From assembly GCA_963707015.1 (NCBI GenBank), contig CAVPOO010000016.1:62001-126000 (forward strand): a stretch of DNA of 64,000 bases. Reading direction: 5' to 3'. This stretch comes from CAVPOO01 sp963707015. Lineage in GTDB: Bacteria > Pseudomonadota > Gammaproteobacteria > Thiohalobacterales > Thiohalobacteraceae. Position numbers and translations under genes: made by a program. The notes under the pieces were generated by a model that had not been told where the DNA came from, ran no database searches, and saw nothing but the letters and a program-made list of their open reading frames with translations. Shown here piece after piece: positions 36,621 to 45,253 of this stretch (its first letter is position 1; each line of letters begins with the position of its first letter).

Positions 36621-37531
36621 CAGAACCATTCCTCCTCGCGGGCGAGCAGAGCGCGCGCGCGCGCCTTGCCGACCTCGTTGGCAAAGGCCATGGCGGGGAA
36701 CAGGTCATCGGGGGCCGCGATGACTGCGGTCAGTTTTTCGTGGAAGGCCTGCCGGTCCAGTCTTTGTCGATCGAGATACTCAGCCTCGAACACGTCGACC
36801 AGCAGCAACTTCCCCTGGGTGAGTTCCCGGGCACGGGCGAAGTGCTGCAGCGAGCGGCTGAAATTGCCGCCCAGCGTGGGCGAGCGTGCGCCATAATACA
36901 CGCCGAAGAAAATGTGTGGACCGGCATGGTAGAAGCCTTCATCGAGTTCCAGCACGCGTTCCATCACGGCGGCAGCGCGCGCCAGGTGGGAAATGCTCTG
37001 CACATCATCGCGATTGAGGTCGATCCACTTGGCCCAGCAGGACGCCGTCCAGAACAGCGCCGGTACCGATGAGCGATCCGCTTGCTGCAAGGCGCCCTGC
37101 AGTTCGTCAACCGGCGCCGTCTCCAGCCGGTCCGCGAGACTCGCTGGCCGGACGGCGGCCAGCGCATGCTCGCGGCAACGCTGATACAACCTGGCCGCAC
37201 GCTCGGGCTCGTCGGCCTCGACAAACGCAAACGCGTAACCGTAAAAGCCGTGTGCCGCGCGGATACGCAGCTCGCCGTTGTCCGGGTCCACGAAGGTCAT
37301 ACCTTCCATCATCTTCAGGTTTGCCGGTATGGCCGAACGTGCCAGCTCGAGGTCGGTCTCCCGGTTCATGGACTCTATGCCGCCTTCCATCATGGGCATG
37401 GACCCGCGTACGGCCACCTTGGCCATGGAGCAACCGCCCAGGGACAGCAGTACCGCCAGCAGGGCGGGCAGGCTTTTGCACGCGGCACTGCCAGGCCGAA
37501 TACGAAGGTCAAGCGTCGAGCTTTGGCTCAT
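36620..37531 (-). CDS. tatT: TRAP-associated TatT-family lipoprotein
   Basis: 303 residues. A lipoprotein signal with LGGC lipobox (LLAVLLSLGGCSMAKVAV) precedes a helical body of irregular TPR motifs (AHGFYGYAFAFVEADEPERAARLYQRC; PHIFFGVYYGARSPTLGGN). This is the TRAP transporter TatT component family, defined by the Treponema pallidum Tp0956 protein, which forms a trimer with hydrophobic pores docking the substrate-binding protein. The stop overlaps the dctP start by ATGA, giving a four-gene operon with every junction overlapping. An ATG/GTG further in is possible but unnecessary. Confidence 0.88.
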   Translation of the reverse strand: MSQSSTLDLRIRPGSAACKSLPALLAVLLSLGGCSMAKVAVRGSMPMMEGGIESMNRETDLELARSAIPANLKMMEGMTFVDPDNGELRIRAAHGFYGYAFAFVEADEPERAARLYQRCREHALAAVRPASLADRLETAPVDELQGALQQADRSSVPALFWTASCWAKWIDLNRDDVQSISHLARAAAVMERVLELDEGFYHAGPHIFFGVYYGARSPTLGGNFSRSLQHFARARELTQGKLLLVDVFEAEYLDRQRLDRQAFHEKLTAVIAAPDDLFPAMAFANEVGKARARALLAREEEWF

Positions 37532-37546
37532 GGGATGCTCCCGCGT

Positions 37547-38680
37547 TCAGGCCGCGTTAAGAAGTCGGATCAGCATATCCTCGTATATCCTGGACAGGGT
37601 GTCGAGGTCTTCTGTCCGGACACATTCGTTTACCTTGTGTATGGTCGCGTTCAGCGGCCCCAGCTCGACCACCTGCGCGCCGGTCGGTGCGATAAAGCGA
37701 CCATCCGAGGTACCCCCCGCCGTCGACAGGCTGGACTCGATGCCGGTGACCGCCCGCACGGCCTGACGGGCCGCATCGACCAGTTCCCCGGCCGGGGTGA
37801 GAAACGGCGCCCCGGAATGTGTCCAGCGAATGTCATAATCGAGTTGCTGCCGATCGAGGATCTGGTGTACCTGGCGCTGGAGCTGCCCGGCGTCTGTTTG
37901 CGTGGAGTAACGGAAGTTGAACAGCACCTCGACCTCGCCGGGGATGACGTTCTCTGCCCCCGTGCCGCCGCGAATATTCGAGATCTGAAAGGTCGTGGGC
38001 GGGAAAAACTCATTACCCTGATCCCACAGGTGGTGACAGAGCTCGGCGAGTGCCGGAACGGCCCGGTGAATCGGGTTATCCGCAAGATGGGGATAGGCCA
38101 CGTGTCCCTGTATCCCGCGAACCTTCAGCACACCGTTGAGTGAGCCGCGCCGGCCGTTCTTGATGACGTCGCCGAGCTGTTCCGAGCTGGTCGGCTCTCC
38201 GATCACACACCAGTCGATATGCTCACCGCGTGTTGTGAGCGCCTCGATAACCTTGACCGTGCCCTCGGTGGCAGGACCTTCCTCGTCACTGGTGATAAGG
38301 AACCCGATTGCCCCCCGCGGGTCAGGATGCGCACCCAGGTAGCGTTCAGTGGCCGTCACCATCGCCGCCAGGCTGCCTTTCATGTCCGCCGTGCCGCGGC
38401 CGAATAACAGGCCGTCCTGCTGGGTAGGCTCGAAGGGGTCGGAGTGCCATTCCGCCCGCGGCCCCGGCGGAACCACGTCAGTATGCCCGGCAAAGACCAG
38501 CAGGGGGCCGGCATTGCCGCGTCGGGCCCACAGATTGCTGACGTCGCCAAACGCCATGGGTTCGATATGAAAACCCAGGGCCTTCAGACGCGCCGCAATA
38601 AGCGCCTGACAACCCGCATCGTCCGGTGTCACGGAAGGCCGCGCGATCAGAAGCTTGCACAGCTCGAGCGTCTCGCTCAC
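37547..38680 (-). CDS. dapE: Succinyl-diaminopimelate desuccinylase
   Basis: 377 residues from GTG 38680 (VSETLELCKLLIARPSVTPDD). The family length is about 375, so the long N-terminal frame to 38869 is rejected. Metal-site motifs FAGHTDVVPPG, GRGTADMKGSLAAM, ITSDEEGPATEGT and GEPTSSEQLGD are visible, with a late ELGPLNATIHKVNE. It makes L,L-diaminopimelate for lysine and peptidoglycan. It lies 15 bases upstream of tatT on the same strand, but is probably a separate housekeeping gene. Confidence 0.96.
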   Translation of the reverse strand: MSETLELCKLLIARPSVTPDDAGCQALIAARLKALGFHIEPMAFGDVSNLWARRGNAGPLLVFAGHTDVVPPGPRAEWHSDPFEPTQQDGLLFGRGTADMKGSLAAMVTATERYLGAHPDPRGAIGFLITSDEEGPATEGTVKVIEALTTRGEHIDWCVIGEPTSSEQLGDVIKNGRRGSLNGVLKVRGIQGHVAYPHLADNPIHRAVPALAELCHHLWDQGNEFFPPTTFQISNIRGGTGAENVIPGEVEVLFNFRYSTQTDAGQLQRQVHQILDRQQLDYDIRWTHSGAPFLTPAGELVDAARQAVRAVTGIESSLSTAGGTSDGRFIAPTGAQVVELGPLNATIHKVNECVRTEDLDTLSRIYEDMLIRLLNAA

Positions 38681-39009
38681 GGTATGCAGGACCCGACAAA
38701 GCTGGGGACGCTGTAGGGAATGACCATCCGGGTTGTCATGCGTCTCGTCGGTAATCGAACGCGTATTATGCGGGAGCGGTGTGGCGGGGCCAAGTTCGAC
38801 GGTCTCCAGCTCCAGCCTGCCAGGACGCCGGCGGCCATATCGGCGGGCAACGGTTTCATCGGGGCGCATTCCGCCCTACAATGGCGGGCGTTCCGACACA
38901 GGCGTGGCAGCGCCAAGCCGGGTTAACTTCCCGAACCCGCTTTGCTATCATAAAAAATAGTTATAAGATATAGATCGTTAGGGAAACAATTTAGCGAAGA
39001 GTCTAAATT
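38681..39009. promoter_or_regulatory. Divergent promoter region between dapE and ftsK
   Basis: 329 bases. The half next to dapE is GC-rich with no supported gene. From about 38940 to 39008 it is AT-rich, with TATAAG and TATAGAT boxes near 38962-38973 that could be the ftsK -10. No -35 is assigned. Confidence 0.4.
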
Positions 39010-41316
39010 TTGGCACAAGCTCGACGGAAAAGAGCGAAAAGCATACCTTTAACCTCGCACGTTTCGCGCGGGGTGCGTGAAGGTGCGTTGTTTCTGCTTT
39101 CTGCAATTGCACTCTATCTGCTGATATCCCTGCTGACCTTCCATCCGGCTGATCCCGGCTGGTCACACAGCGGACTGCATGATCGGGTTCTGAACGCCGG
39201 CGGCGTGGCCGGAGCCTGGTTCGCGGACGTGTTTCTGTATCTCTTCGGTTATCTCGCCTACCTGTTTCCGGCCATGGTGGGCTTCAGCGGTTGGCTGGTG
39301 TTTCGTGGTCGAACGGCGGAAGGCGACATCGATTATCACACCCTGCTGGTGCGCTGGGCCGGGTTTCTCATTACGGTCGGCACGGGATGTGCGCTCGCCA
39401 GTCTGCATTTCACAATTGAATCGGGCACATTGCCTCACGATGCAGGCGGCATTCTTGGCGACGTGGTCGGCAAGGATCTGATGGACCCCTTCAGTTTTGT
39501 CGGTGCCACACTGCTGCTGTTTGCCCTGTTTCTTGCGGGTGTCACCCTGTTTACAGGCTTGTCATGGTTCACTCTGATGGATCAGATCGGTCAACTGACA
39601 CTGCAGGTGGTCGCGTCGGCGCAGCAGAGCGCGCTCGCGTTGCGCGAACGCTATGCTGGTTACCAGGCACAGCGTAAACGCGAAGCCGCGGTGCAGGTGG
39701 AAACGACGAAGGTCGAAAAGCGCAAACCGCCGCGCATCGAGCCCCTGATCAAGAAGGTGGAGATCAGTGAACGCGTGGAGAAAGAACGTCAGGTGTTGCT
39801 GTTCGATCCACCGACGGACAGTGAATTGCCGCCGCTGTCACTCCTCGATGAACCCACACCGACAGAGACGGGTTATTCCGACTCGGCACTGGAGGCCATG
39901 TCGCGCCTGGTCGAAATGAAGCTGCTTGATTTCGGCGTCGAGGTCGAGGTGGTCGCGGTGCGCCCAGGGCCGGTGATCACGCTGTTTGAGCTCCAGCCGG
40001 CCGCTGGCGTGAAGGTCAGCCAGATCAGCAACCTTGCCAAGGATATTGCGCGCTCACTTTCGGCGATTGCGGTACGCGTCGTGGAGGTCATCCCGGGCAA
40101 ATCGGTCGTCGGTCTGGAAGTGCCGAATGAGCAACGCGAGATTGTCGCGCTCAGTGAAATTGTCATGTCACACGACTACGACGAGGCCTCATCGCCGCTG
40201 ACCCTCGCGCTTGGCAAGGATATCAGCGGCCACCCGGTGGTGGTGGATCTGGCGCGCATGCCCCATTTGCTGGTGGCGGGTACGACGGGATCAGGCAAAT
40301 CAGTGGCAATCAACGCCATGATCCTGAGCCTGCTCTACAAGACGCTACCCACCAACGTGCGGATGATCATGATCGATCCGAAAATGCTCGAACTGTCAAT
40401 TTACGAGGGCATCCCGCATCTGTTGACGCCGGTGGTAACCGACATGAAGGAGGCGGCAAACGCGCTGCGCTGGTGTGTTGCCGAAATGGAGCGGCGCTAC
40501 AAGCTGATGGCCGCGCTGGGTGTGCGCAACATCGCCAGCTACAACCGCAAGGTCACGGAGGCCATCGACAAGGGTGAGCCGATCCCGGACCCCCTCTATA
40601 ATCCGGAACAGGCGCTGGATCCCGAAGCCCCGGCACCGACGCTGGAAAAACTGCCGTTCATTGTAGTGGTCGTCGACGAGCTGGCCGACATGATGATGGT
40701 CGTCGGCAAGAAGGTCGAGGAACTGATTGCCCGGCTCGCGCAGAAGGCCCGTGCCGCCGGCGTGCATCTGATTCTTGCCACGCAACGACCTTCGGTCGAC
40801 GTCATCACCGGGCTCATCAAGGCCAACATCCCGACCCGTATCGCGTTTCAGGTATCCAGCAAGATTGATTCGCGCACGATTCTGGATCAGGGCGGCGCCG
40901 AGCAGCTGCTGGGACACGGTGACATGCTGTATCTGGCGCCGGGCACGGGCCTGCCCACGCGCGTGCACGGCGCCTTCGTATCGGACCAGGAGGTGCATCG
41001 CGTCGTCAAGCACCTCAGGGGCACATCCGAACCCGACTATATCGAGGAGATACTCCAGGACAATATTCCCGGCGGGGAATTGCCCGGCGAGGCGCCCGCG
41101 GGCGATGACACAGAGTCAGACCCGCTCTATGATCAGGCCGTCCGGATCGTAACCGAGTCACGCCGCGCCTCGATCTCGGGCGTCCAGCGCCGTCTCAAGA
41201 TCGGCTACAACCGCGCGGCGCGCATGATCGAGGCGATGGAGATGTCCGGTATCGTTGGTCCCCTACAGTCCAACGGCAGCCGGGAAGTGCTCGCGGCACC
41301 GCCGCCCGACGGCTAG
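39010..41316 (+). CDS. ftsK: DNA translocase FtsK
   Basis: 768 residues. No ATG or GTG precedes the conserved start, so TTG 39010 is used; GAAGAG lies nine bases before it. Four N-terminal membrane helices (LFLLSAIALYLLISLLTF and others), a charged linker, then the motor: Walker A GTTGSGKS (residues 424-431), Walker B IVVVVDELADMMMV and TQRPSVDVITGLIKANIP. The gamma winged-helix domain (YDQAVRIVTESRRASISGVQ) reads KOPS sites and activates XerCD at dif. Length is typical of SpoIIIE/FtsK without the very long E. coli linker. Confidence 0.96.
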   Translation: MAQARRKRAKSIPLTSHVSRGVREGALFLLSAIALYLLISLLTFHPADPGWSHSGLHDRVLNAGGVAGAWFADVFLYLFGYLAYLFPAMVGFSGWLVFRGRTAEGDIDYHTLLVRWAGFLITVGTGCALASLHFTIESGTLPHDAGGILGDVVGKDLMDPFSFVGATLLLFALFLAGVTLFTGLSWFTLMDQIGQLTLQVVASAQQSALALRERYAGYQAQRKREAAVQVETTKVEKRKPPRIEPLIKKVEISERVEKERQVLLFDPPTDSELPPLSLLDEPTPTETGYSDSALEAMSRLVEMKLLDFGVEVEVVAVRPGPVITLFELQPAAGVKVSQISNLAKDIARSLSAIAVRVVEVIPGKSVVGLEVPNEQREIVALSEIVMSHDYDEASSPLTLALGKDISGHPVVVDLARMPHLLVAGTTGSGKSVAINAMILSLLYKTLPTNVRMIMIDPKMLELSIYEGIPHLLTPVVTDMKEAANALRWCVAEMERRYKLMAALGVRNIASYNRKVTEAIDKGEPIPDPLYNPEQALDPEAPAPTLEKLPFIVVVVDELADMMMVVGKKVEELIARLAQKARAAGVHLILATQRPSVDVITGLIKANIPTRIAFQVSSKIDSRTILDQGGAEQLLGHGDMLYLAPGTGLPTRVHGAFVSDQEVHRVVKHLRGTSEPDYIEEILQDNIPGGELPGEAPAGDDTESDPLYDQAVRIVTESRRASISGVQRRLKIGYNRAARMIEAMEMSGIVGPLQSNGSREVLAAPPPDG

Positions 41317-41339
41317 CCCGAATATCCTGAACCCGACAG

Positions 41340-41418
<79 letters not shown>

Positions 41419-41485
41419 TGGTAAAATCAGCGACAGCGCTATGACGAGACCCATCCCTACGCTGTCACAGTCATCAGGACCAATC

Positions 41486-42142
41486 GTGATCCGAAAAACA
41501 CACCTACCGATGGCGCACGTGCTCATTCGCGTACTGTTCCTGTTCTCGACGCTGGCCGGTGTCGCGGCCGCCGCGGAATCCGGTGGCGAACAGATGGACC
41601 GCTTCTTCGCCGATCTGAAGACCTTTTCCGCCGACTTCACACAGGTCGTCCGCGACGCTGAGGGATCCGTTCAGCAGACCGCAACCGGCACGGTGGTGAT
41701 CAAGCGCCCCGGGCGTTTCCGCTGGGATTACGCAACGCCCTATGTGCAGGTCATTCTGGGTGATGGCAAACACCTGTGGACCTATGATGCCGACCTGGAA
41801 CAGGCAACTGTGAAACCGCTCGGTGACGTGATCGCGGGGACGCCTGCCGTACTGCTCAGCCAGAAACAGCCACCCAGAGAACTGTTCCATGTCAGCGAAC
41901 TGGGGGCCACTGAGGGAATTGCCGGGGTGGAGTTGAGTCCGCATGATACCGAGATGCAGTTTCAGCAAATACGGCTCGCCTTCAAGGCGGATATGCTGAT
42001 GGCAATGGAACTGATCGACACCTTCGATCAGGTAACCCGCATCAGCTTCTCCGAGGTCAACCGAAACGGTCCGGTTGAAGACTCACTCTTCGAGTTCAGC
42101 CTGCCGCCGGGTGTCGATCTGATCGGTACGCCTGATCCCTGA
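41486..42142 (+). CDS. lolA: Outer-membrane lipoprotein carrier protein LolA
   Basis: 218 residues from GTG 41486, which has AGGA seven bases upstream and gives a basic n-region (MIRKTHLPMAHVLIRVLFL); ATG 41441 and 41510 are alternatives. After cleavage near VAAAAES the mature protein reads FFADLKTFSADFTQVVRDAEG, KRPGRFRWDYATPYVQVILGDGK and LWTYDADLEQATVKPL, all LolA landmarks. It ferries lipoproteins from LolCDE to LolB through the periplasm. The ftsK-lolA-rarA-...-serS order is conserved in gammaproteobacteria. Confidence 0.93.
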   Translation: MIRKTHLPMAHVLIRVLFLFSTLAGVAAAAESGGEQMDRFFADLKTFSADFTQVVRDAEGSVQQTATGTVVIKRPGRFRWDYATPYVQVILGDGKHLWTYDADLEQATVKPLGDVIAGTPAVLLSQKQPPRELFHVSELGATEGIAGVELSPHDTEMQFQQIRLAFKADMLMAMELIDTFDQVTRISFSEVNRNGPVEDSLFEFSLPPGVDLIGTPDP

Positions 42143-42156
42143 TCCGTCGCGCTTTT

Positions 42157-43482
42157 ATGCCTGATGCCAGTGATGTCTACCAGCCCCTCGCGGACCGCAT
42201 GCGGCCGCATTCCCTGGAGACCCTGGTCGGCCAGGAGCACCTGCTTGGCCCCGGCAAGCCCTTACGTCTGGCGATCGAGAAGGGCCGACTGCACTCCATG
42301 GTGTTCTGGGGGCCGCCGGGTACCGGCAAGACGACCCTTGCCAGGCTGCTGGCCGAGGTATCGGATGCGGAGTTCCTGACACTCTCGGCGGTACTGGCGG
42401 GCGTCAAGGACATTCGTCAGGCGACGGAGCGGGCAACAACGCTGCGGCAGGCCTATGGCCGGCAGACGATTCTGTTTGTCGACGAGGTGCACCGCTTCAA
42501 CAAGGCCCAGCAGGATGCCTTTCTCCCTTACGTGGAAAATGGAACCCTCATTTTTGTCGGGGCAACAACGGAAAATCCCTCGTTTGAGCTGAACAACGCC
42601 CTGTTGTCCCGCGCCCGCACCTATGTGCTGAGGCGCCTCGACACGGCAAGTATCCGCGCCATCATCGATCAGGCGCTCGACGAGGAACGGGGACTGGGGG
42701 CAAGGGACTTGTCGCTCACCGAGGAACTGCGCGAGCGTATTGCGCAGGCCGCGGATGGCGACGCCCGGCGCGCACTGAATCTGCTGGAAATTGCCTCCGA
42801 TCTGTCTGAAACCGTGAACGGACGGGAAGTGATTCCGGAGAGTGTCGTCAACGAGGTAGTCTCGGGCGGGGTACGGCGCTTTGACAAGGGCGGGGAGGCG
42901 TTCTACGACCAGATTTCGGCGCTGCACAAATCGGTCCGTGGCTCCGCTCCCGACGCATCACTGTACTGGCTCGCACGCATGCTCGATGGCGGTTGTGATC
43001 TCACGTATCTGGCACGCCGCATCGTGCGCATGGCGTCCGAGGATATCGGCACGGCAGATCCGAGGGCACTCGGGCTCGCACTCAGCGCCTGGGATGTTCA
43101 AGAGCGACTGGGTAGCCCGGAAGGCGAGCTGGCACTGGCCCAGGCGGTCGTCTACCTGGCCTGCGCACCCAAGAGCAACGCCGTCTACAAGGCATTCGGG
43201 GCAGCCATGAAGGATGCAAAGCAGCATGGCTCACTGGACGTGCCCCTGCATCTTCGCAACGCGCCGACCCGGCTCATGAAGGAACTTGGTCACGGCACGG
43301 CATACCGCTATGCGCACGATGAACCCGAGTCCTATGCGGCGGGGGAGTGCTATTTTCCCGATGAGCTGCGTGAGCGCCGCTATTACTATCCGGGCTCCCA
43401 GGGTCTCGAACAGCGGATACGCGAGAAACTGGATTATCTGAGATCCCTGGATCAGAAGGGTCAGAAGGTCCGGCGCGACTAG
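42157..43482 (+). CDS. rarA: Replication-associated recombination protein A (clamp-loader-like ATPase)
   Basis: 441 residues. Walker A WGPPGTGKTTLARLL, Walker B LFVDEVHRF, sensor 1 IFVGATTENPSFELNNALLSR, and the C-terminal tetramerisation part with KSVRGSAPDASLYWLARM and AYRYAHDEPE. RarA (MgsA/WRNIP1) acts at stalled forks. Starts 14 bases after the lolA stop, so it is co-transcribed. Confidence 0.96.
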   Translation: MPDASDVYQPLADRMRPHSLETLVGQEHLLGPGKPLRLAIEKGRLHSMVFWGPPGTGKTTLARLLAEVSDAEFLTLSAVLAGVKDIRQATERATTLRQAYGRQTILFVDEVHRFNKAQQDAFLPYVENGTLIFVGATTENPSFELNNALLSRARTYVLRRLDTASIRAIIDQALDEERGLGARDLSLTEELRERIAQAADGDARRALNLLEIASDLSETVNGREVIPESVVNEVVSGGVRRFDKGGEAFYDQISALHKSVRGSAPDASLYWLARMLDGGCDLTYLARRIVRMASEDIGTADPRALGLALSAWDVQERLGSPEGELALAQAVVYLACAPKSNAVYKAFGAAMKDAKQHGSLDVPLHLRNAPTRLMKELGHGTAYRYAHDEPESYAAGECYFPDELRERRYYYPGSQGLEQRIREKLDYLRSLDQKGQKVRRD

Positions 43483-43651
43483 CGCGGGAATTTCTCTGCC
43501 TCGCCCGGGGTCGACCTGGCATTCGGCGAATATAACGAAATGCTTGAATTCTCCTATTCGCAATGGGATCATACGCCTCCAGGCGCGTGCGAGCGATGCT
43601 TCAACTTATTCAATTTCAGGAATTTATTACTCAATCAGGAAGGAACAAACC

Positions 43652-44374
43652 ATGGCAGCGAGGAAACATCTGATAACCGCAGTGAGTATCGGCCTGGCAT
43701 CAGCGATCGGTGTGTCGGCAGCATGGGCCGCCGACACCAGTTCAGCCAGGGGCGCGGCGGCTGCAGCGGTGGGCGAGGTTGAAGGCTATGCCAAGAGCCC
43801 GGACGGGCCCGCCGTGAAGACCCCCTACGACGGCTGCGTTCGCACCCCGTACCAGGACAGCAGCGAATACCTCAGCGAATGCGGCTACGAAGAGACTGTC
43901 GAAAAGAGTGTCGAGGTGGACGAGGGCGCCGGGGTCTCCGACGTGACGATCAAGGAGGCGGCAGAAATCACCCGCGGTGGCCAGGTACTGGCGGCAGAAG
44001 AAATCGTTCTGGAAAAGGTGACCATCAACAATGTGCAGTTCCCCTTCAACAGCGCCGAGCTGACCCCTGCCTACAAGGCCGAGCTCGATAATGTCGCCGA
44101 GGTGCTCGCGCCGCATCGGCCGCTGCTGCGTCAGAACGTTGAGGAGATCGTCATAAGCGGTTATACGGATTCCACCGGCCCGGCCGAGTACAACCAGAAT
44201 CTGTCGGAGCGCCGAGCCCAGTCGGTTGCCGATTACCTCATGGGGACGCACGATGTGCGGCCCGACTCGATCATTGTCAAGGGCCTGGGTGAAGAGGATC
44301 CCATTGCGGACAACGCCACCAAGGCAGGACAGGCCCTCAACCGTCGCGTTGAGATCAAGGTCATCAAGAACTAG
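43652..44374 (+). CDS. OmpA-family outer-membrane protein
   Basis: 240 residues from ATG 43652, with AGGAAGGAAC as ribosome-binding site. A signal peptide (AVSIGLASAIGVSAAWAAD) precedes an acidic, Cys-containing middle part (TPYDGCVRTPYQDSSEYLSECGYEE), and the C-terminal peptidoglycan-binding OmpA domain (VQFPFNSAELTPAYKAELDNVA, ISGYTDSTGPAEYNQNLSERRA). Such proteins link the outer membrane to the cell wall. There is no beta-barrel before the OmpA domain. Confidence 0.9.
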   Translation: MAARKHLITAVSIGLASAIGVSAAWAADTSSARGAAAAAVGEVEGYAKSPDGPAVKTPYDGCVRTPYQDSSEYLSECGYEETVEKSVEVDEGAGVSDVTIKEAAEITRGGQVLAAEEIVLEKVTINNVQFPFNSAELTPAYKAELDNVAEVLAPHRPLLRQNVEEIVISGYTDSTGPAEYNQNLSERRAQSVADYLMGTHDVRPDSIIVKGLGEEDPIADNATKAGQALNRRVEIKVIKN

Positions 44375-44399
44375 TTCACGGGTTTCTCTCGTGTTCGCG

Positions 44400-44433
44400 C
44401 GCCCGGCCTTGCACCCGTGAGGCCGGGCGTTAC
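44400..44433 (+). terminator. GC-rich hairpin after the OmpA-family gene
   Basis: CGCCCGGCCT pairs perfectly with AGGCCGGGCG over a 10-base loop, 26 bases after the stop, and is followed only by TTACTG. A strong stem with a weak T tract; likely a terminator or processing site. Confidence 0.6.
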
Positions 44434-44513
44434 TGTCTGCAAAGGGGCGGCGCGGCTGTGCGGTCGCTCGTTCCAGCCGATTGCGACTCCGGTAAACGTG
44501 CGGTAGATTGCTG

Positions 44514-44888
44514 ATGCAAGAGCTTGTCGCGATCGCCGCCGGAGGGGCGCTGGGCGCACTGCTCCGCTACTGGGTCTCACACGGCGTCTATTTGCTCATC
44601 GGTCGCGGCTTTCCCTATGGCACCCTGGCCGTCAATGTCATCGGCAGTCTGGCAATGGGCCTACTCTATGTCCTGTTGATCGAGCGCCTGGCAACGGGAC
44701 CGGCCGCACGCGCCTTTGTGTTGATCGGACTGCTTGGCGCATTCACAACGTTTTCCACCTTTTCGATCGAGACGCTGAACCTCATCGAGTCCGGTGAGAC
44801 GGTCAAGGCAGTGCTCAATGCACTGCTCAGCGTAATCCTTTGCGTAGGAGCGGCCGCCTTCGGCCTGCTCCTGGGGAGACAACTATGA
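44514..44888 (+). CDS. crcB: Fluoride channel CrcB/Fluc
   Basis: 124 residues from ATG 44514 (a TTG at 44508 is less likely). Four membrane helices and the family signatures GGALGALLRYWVS, FPYGTLAVNVIGSLAMG (with the conserved Asn) and GLLGAFTTFSTFSIET. Dual-topology dimers export fluoride. The stop overlaps the next gene by ATGA, so both are made together. I saw no fluoride riboswitch upstream. Confidence 0.94.
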   Translation: MQELVAIAAGGALGALLRYWVSHGVYLLIGRGFPYGTLAVNVIGSLAMGLLYVLLIERLATGPAARAFVLIGLLGAFTTFSTFSIETLNLIESGETVKAVLNALLSVILCVGAAAFGLLLGRQL

Positions 44889-45190
44889 ATACCATCGAAG
44901 TGACCTTCGTTCGCATCTATCTGACGGAAGAGAAAGGCAAGAAGCACGCCTTGATCGAACGGCTGCACGATGAGGAAAAAGTCCGTGGCGTGACCGTATT
45001 TCGCGGCATCAGCGGCTTCGGCAAATCGGGCCATGTACACTCGTCATCCTTGCTGGACATGTCACTGGATCTGCCCGTAATCATCGAATTCTTCGATGAG
45101 CCCGCGAAGGCCGCACTGATCCTCGAACACCTGAGTACGGTGATCGAACCCGGCCATATGGTCAGCTGGTCGGCGCGACTGCACGTCTAA
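44885..45190 (+). CDS. DUF190-family small cytoplasmic protein
   Basis: 101 residues from ATG 44885, overlapping the crcB stop. The sequence VRIYLTEEKGKKHALIERL, KVRGVTVFRGISGFG and LDLPVIIEFFD is typical of DUF190, which has a ferredoxin-like, PII-resembling fold. Its repeated pairing with crcB across bacteria points to fluoride homeostasis, perhaps as a regulator of the channel; this has not been shown here. Confidence 0.88.
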   Translation: MNTIEVTFVRIYLTEEKGKKHALIERLHDEEKVRGVTVFRGISGFGKSGHVHSSSLLDMSLDLPVIIEFFDEPAKAALILEHLSTVIEPGHMVSWSARLHV

Positions 45191-45253
45191 ACGCCAGGCA
45201 TCCAGCGAACAGGATGCGTTATACTGCGGCCGGATTTCATACGCTGATCAGCC

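Noticed and set aside
38681..38869. 63-residue N-terminal extension of dapE
   Set aside because: Family members begin at the VSETLELCKLLI segment; the extension is Arg-rich filler.
44375..44513. Fluoride riboswitch upstream of crcB
   Set aside because: Searched by eye for the conserved GGNGATGG-type core and pseudoknot; only the GC hairpin after the OmpA-family gene was found.
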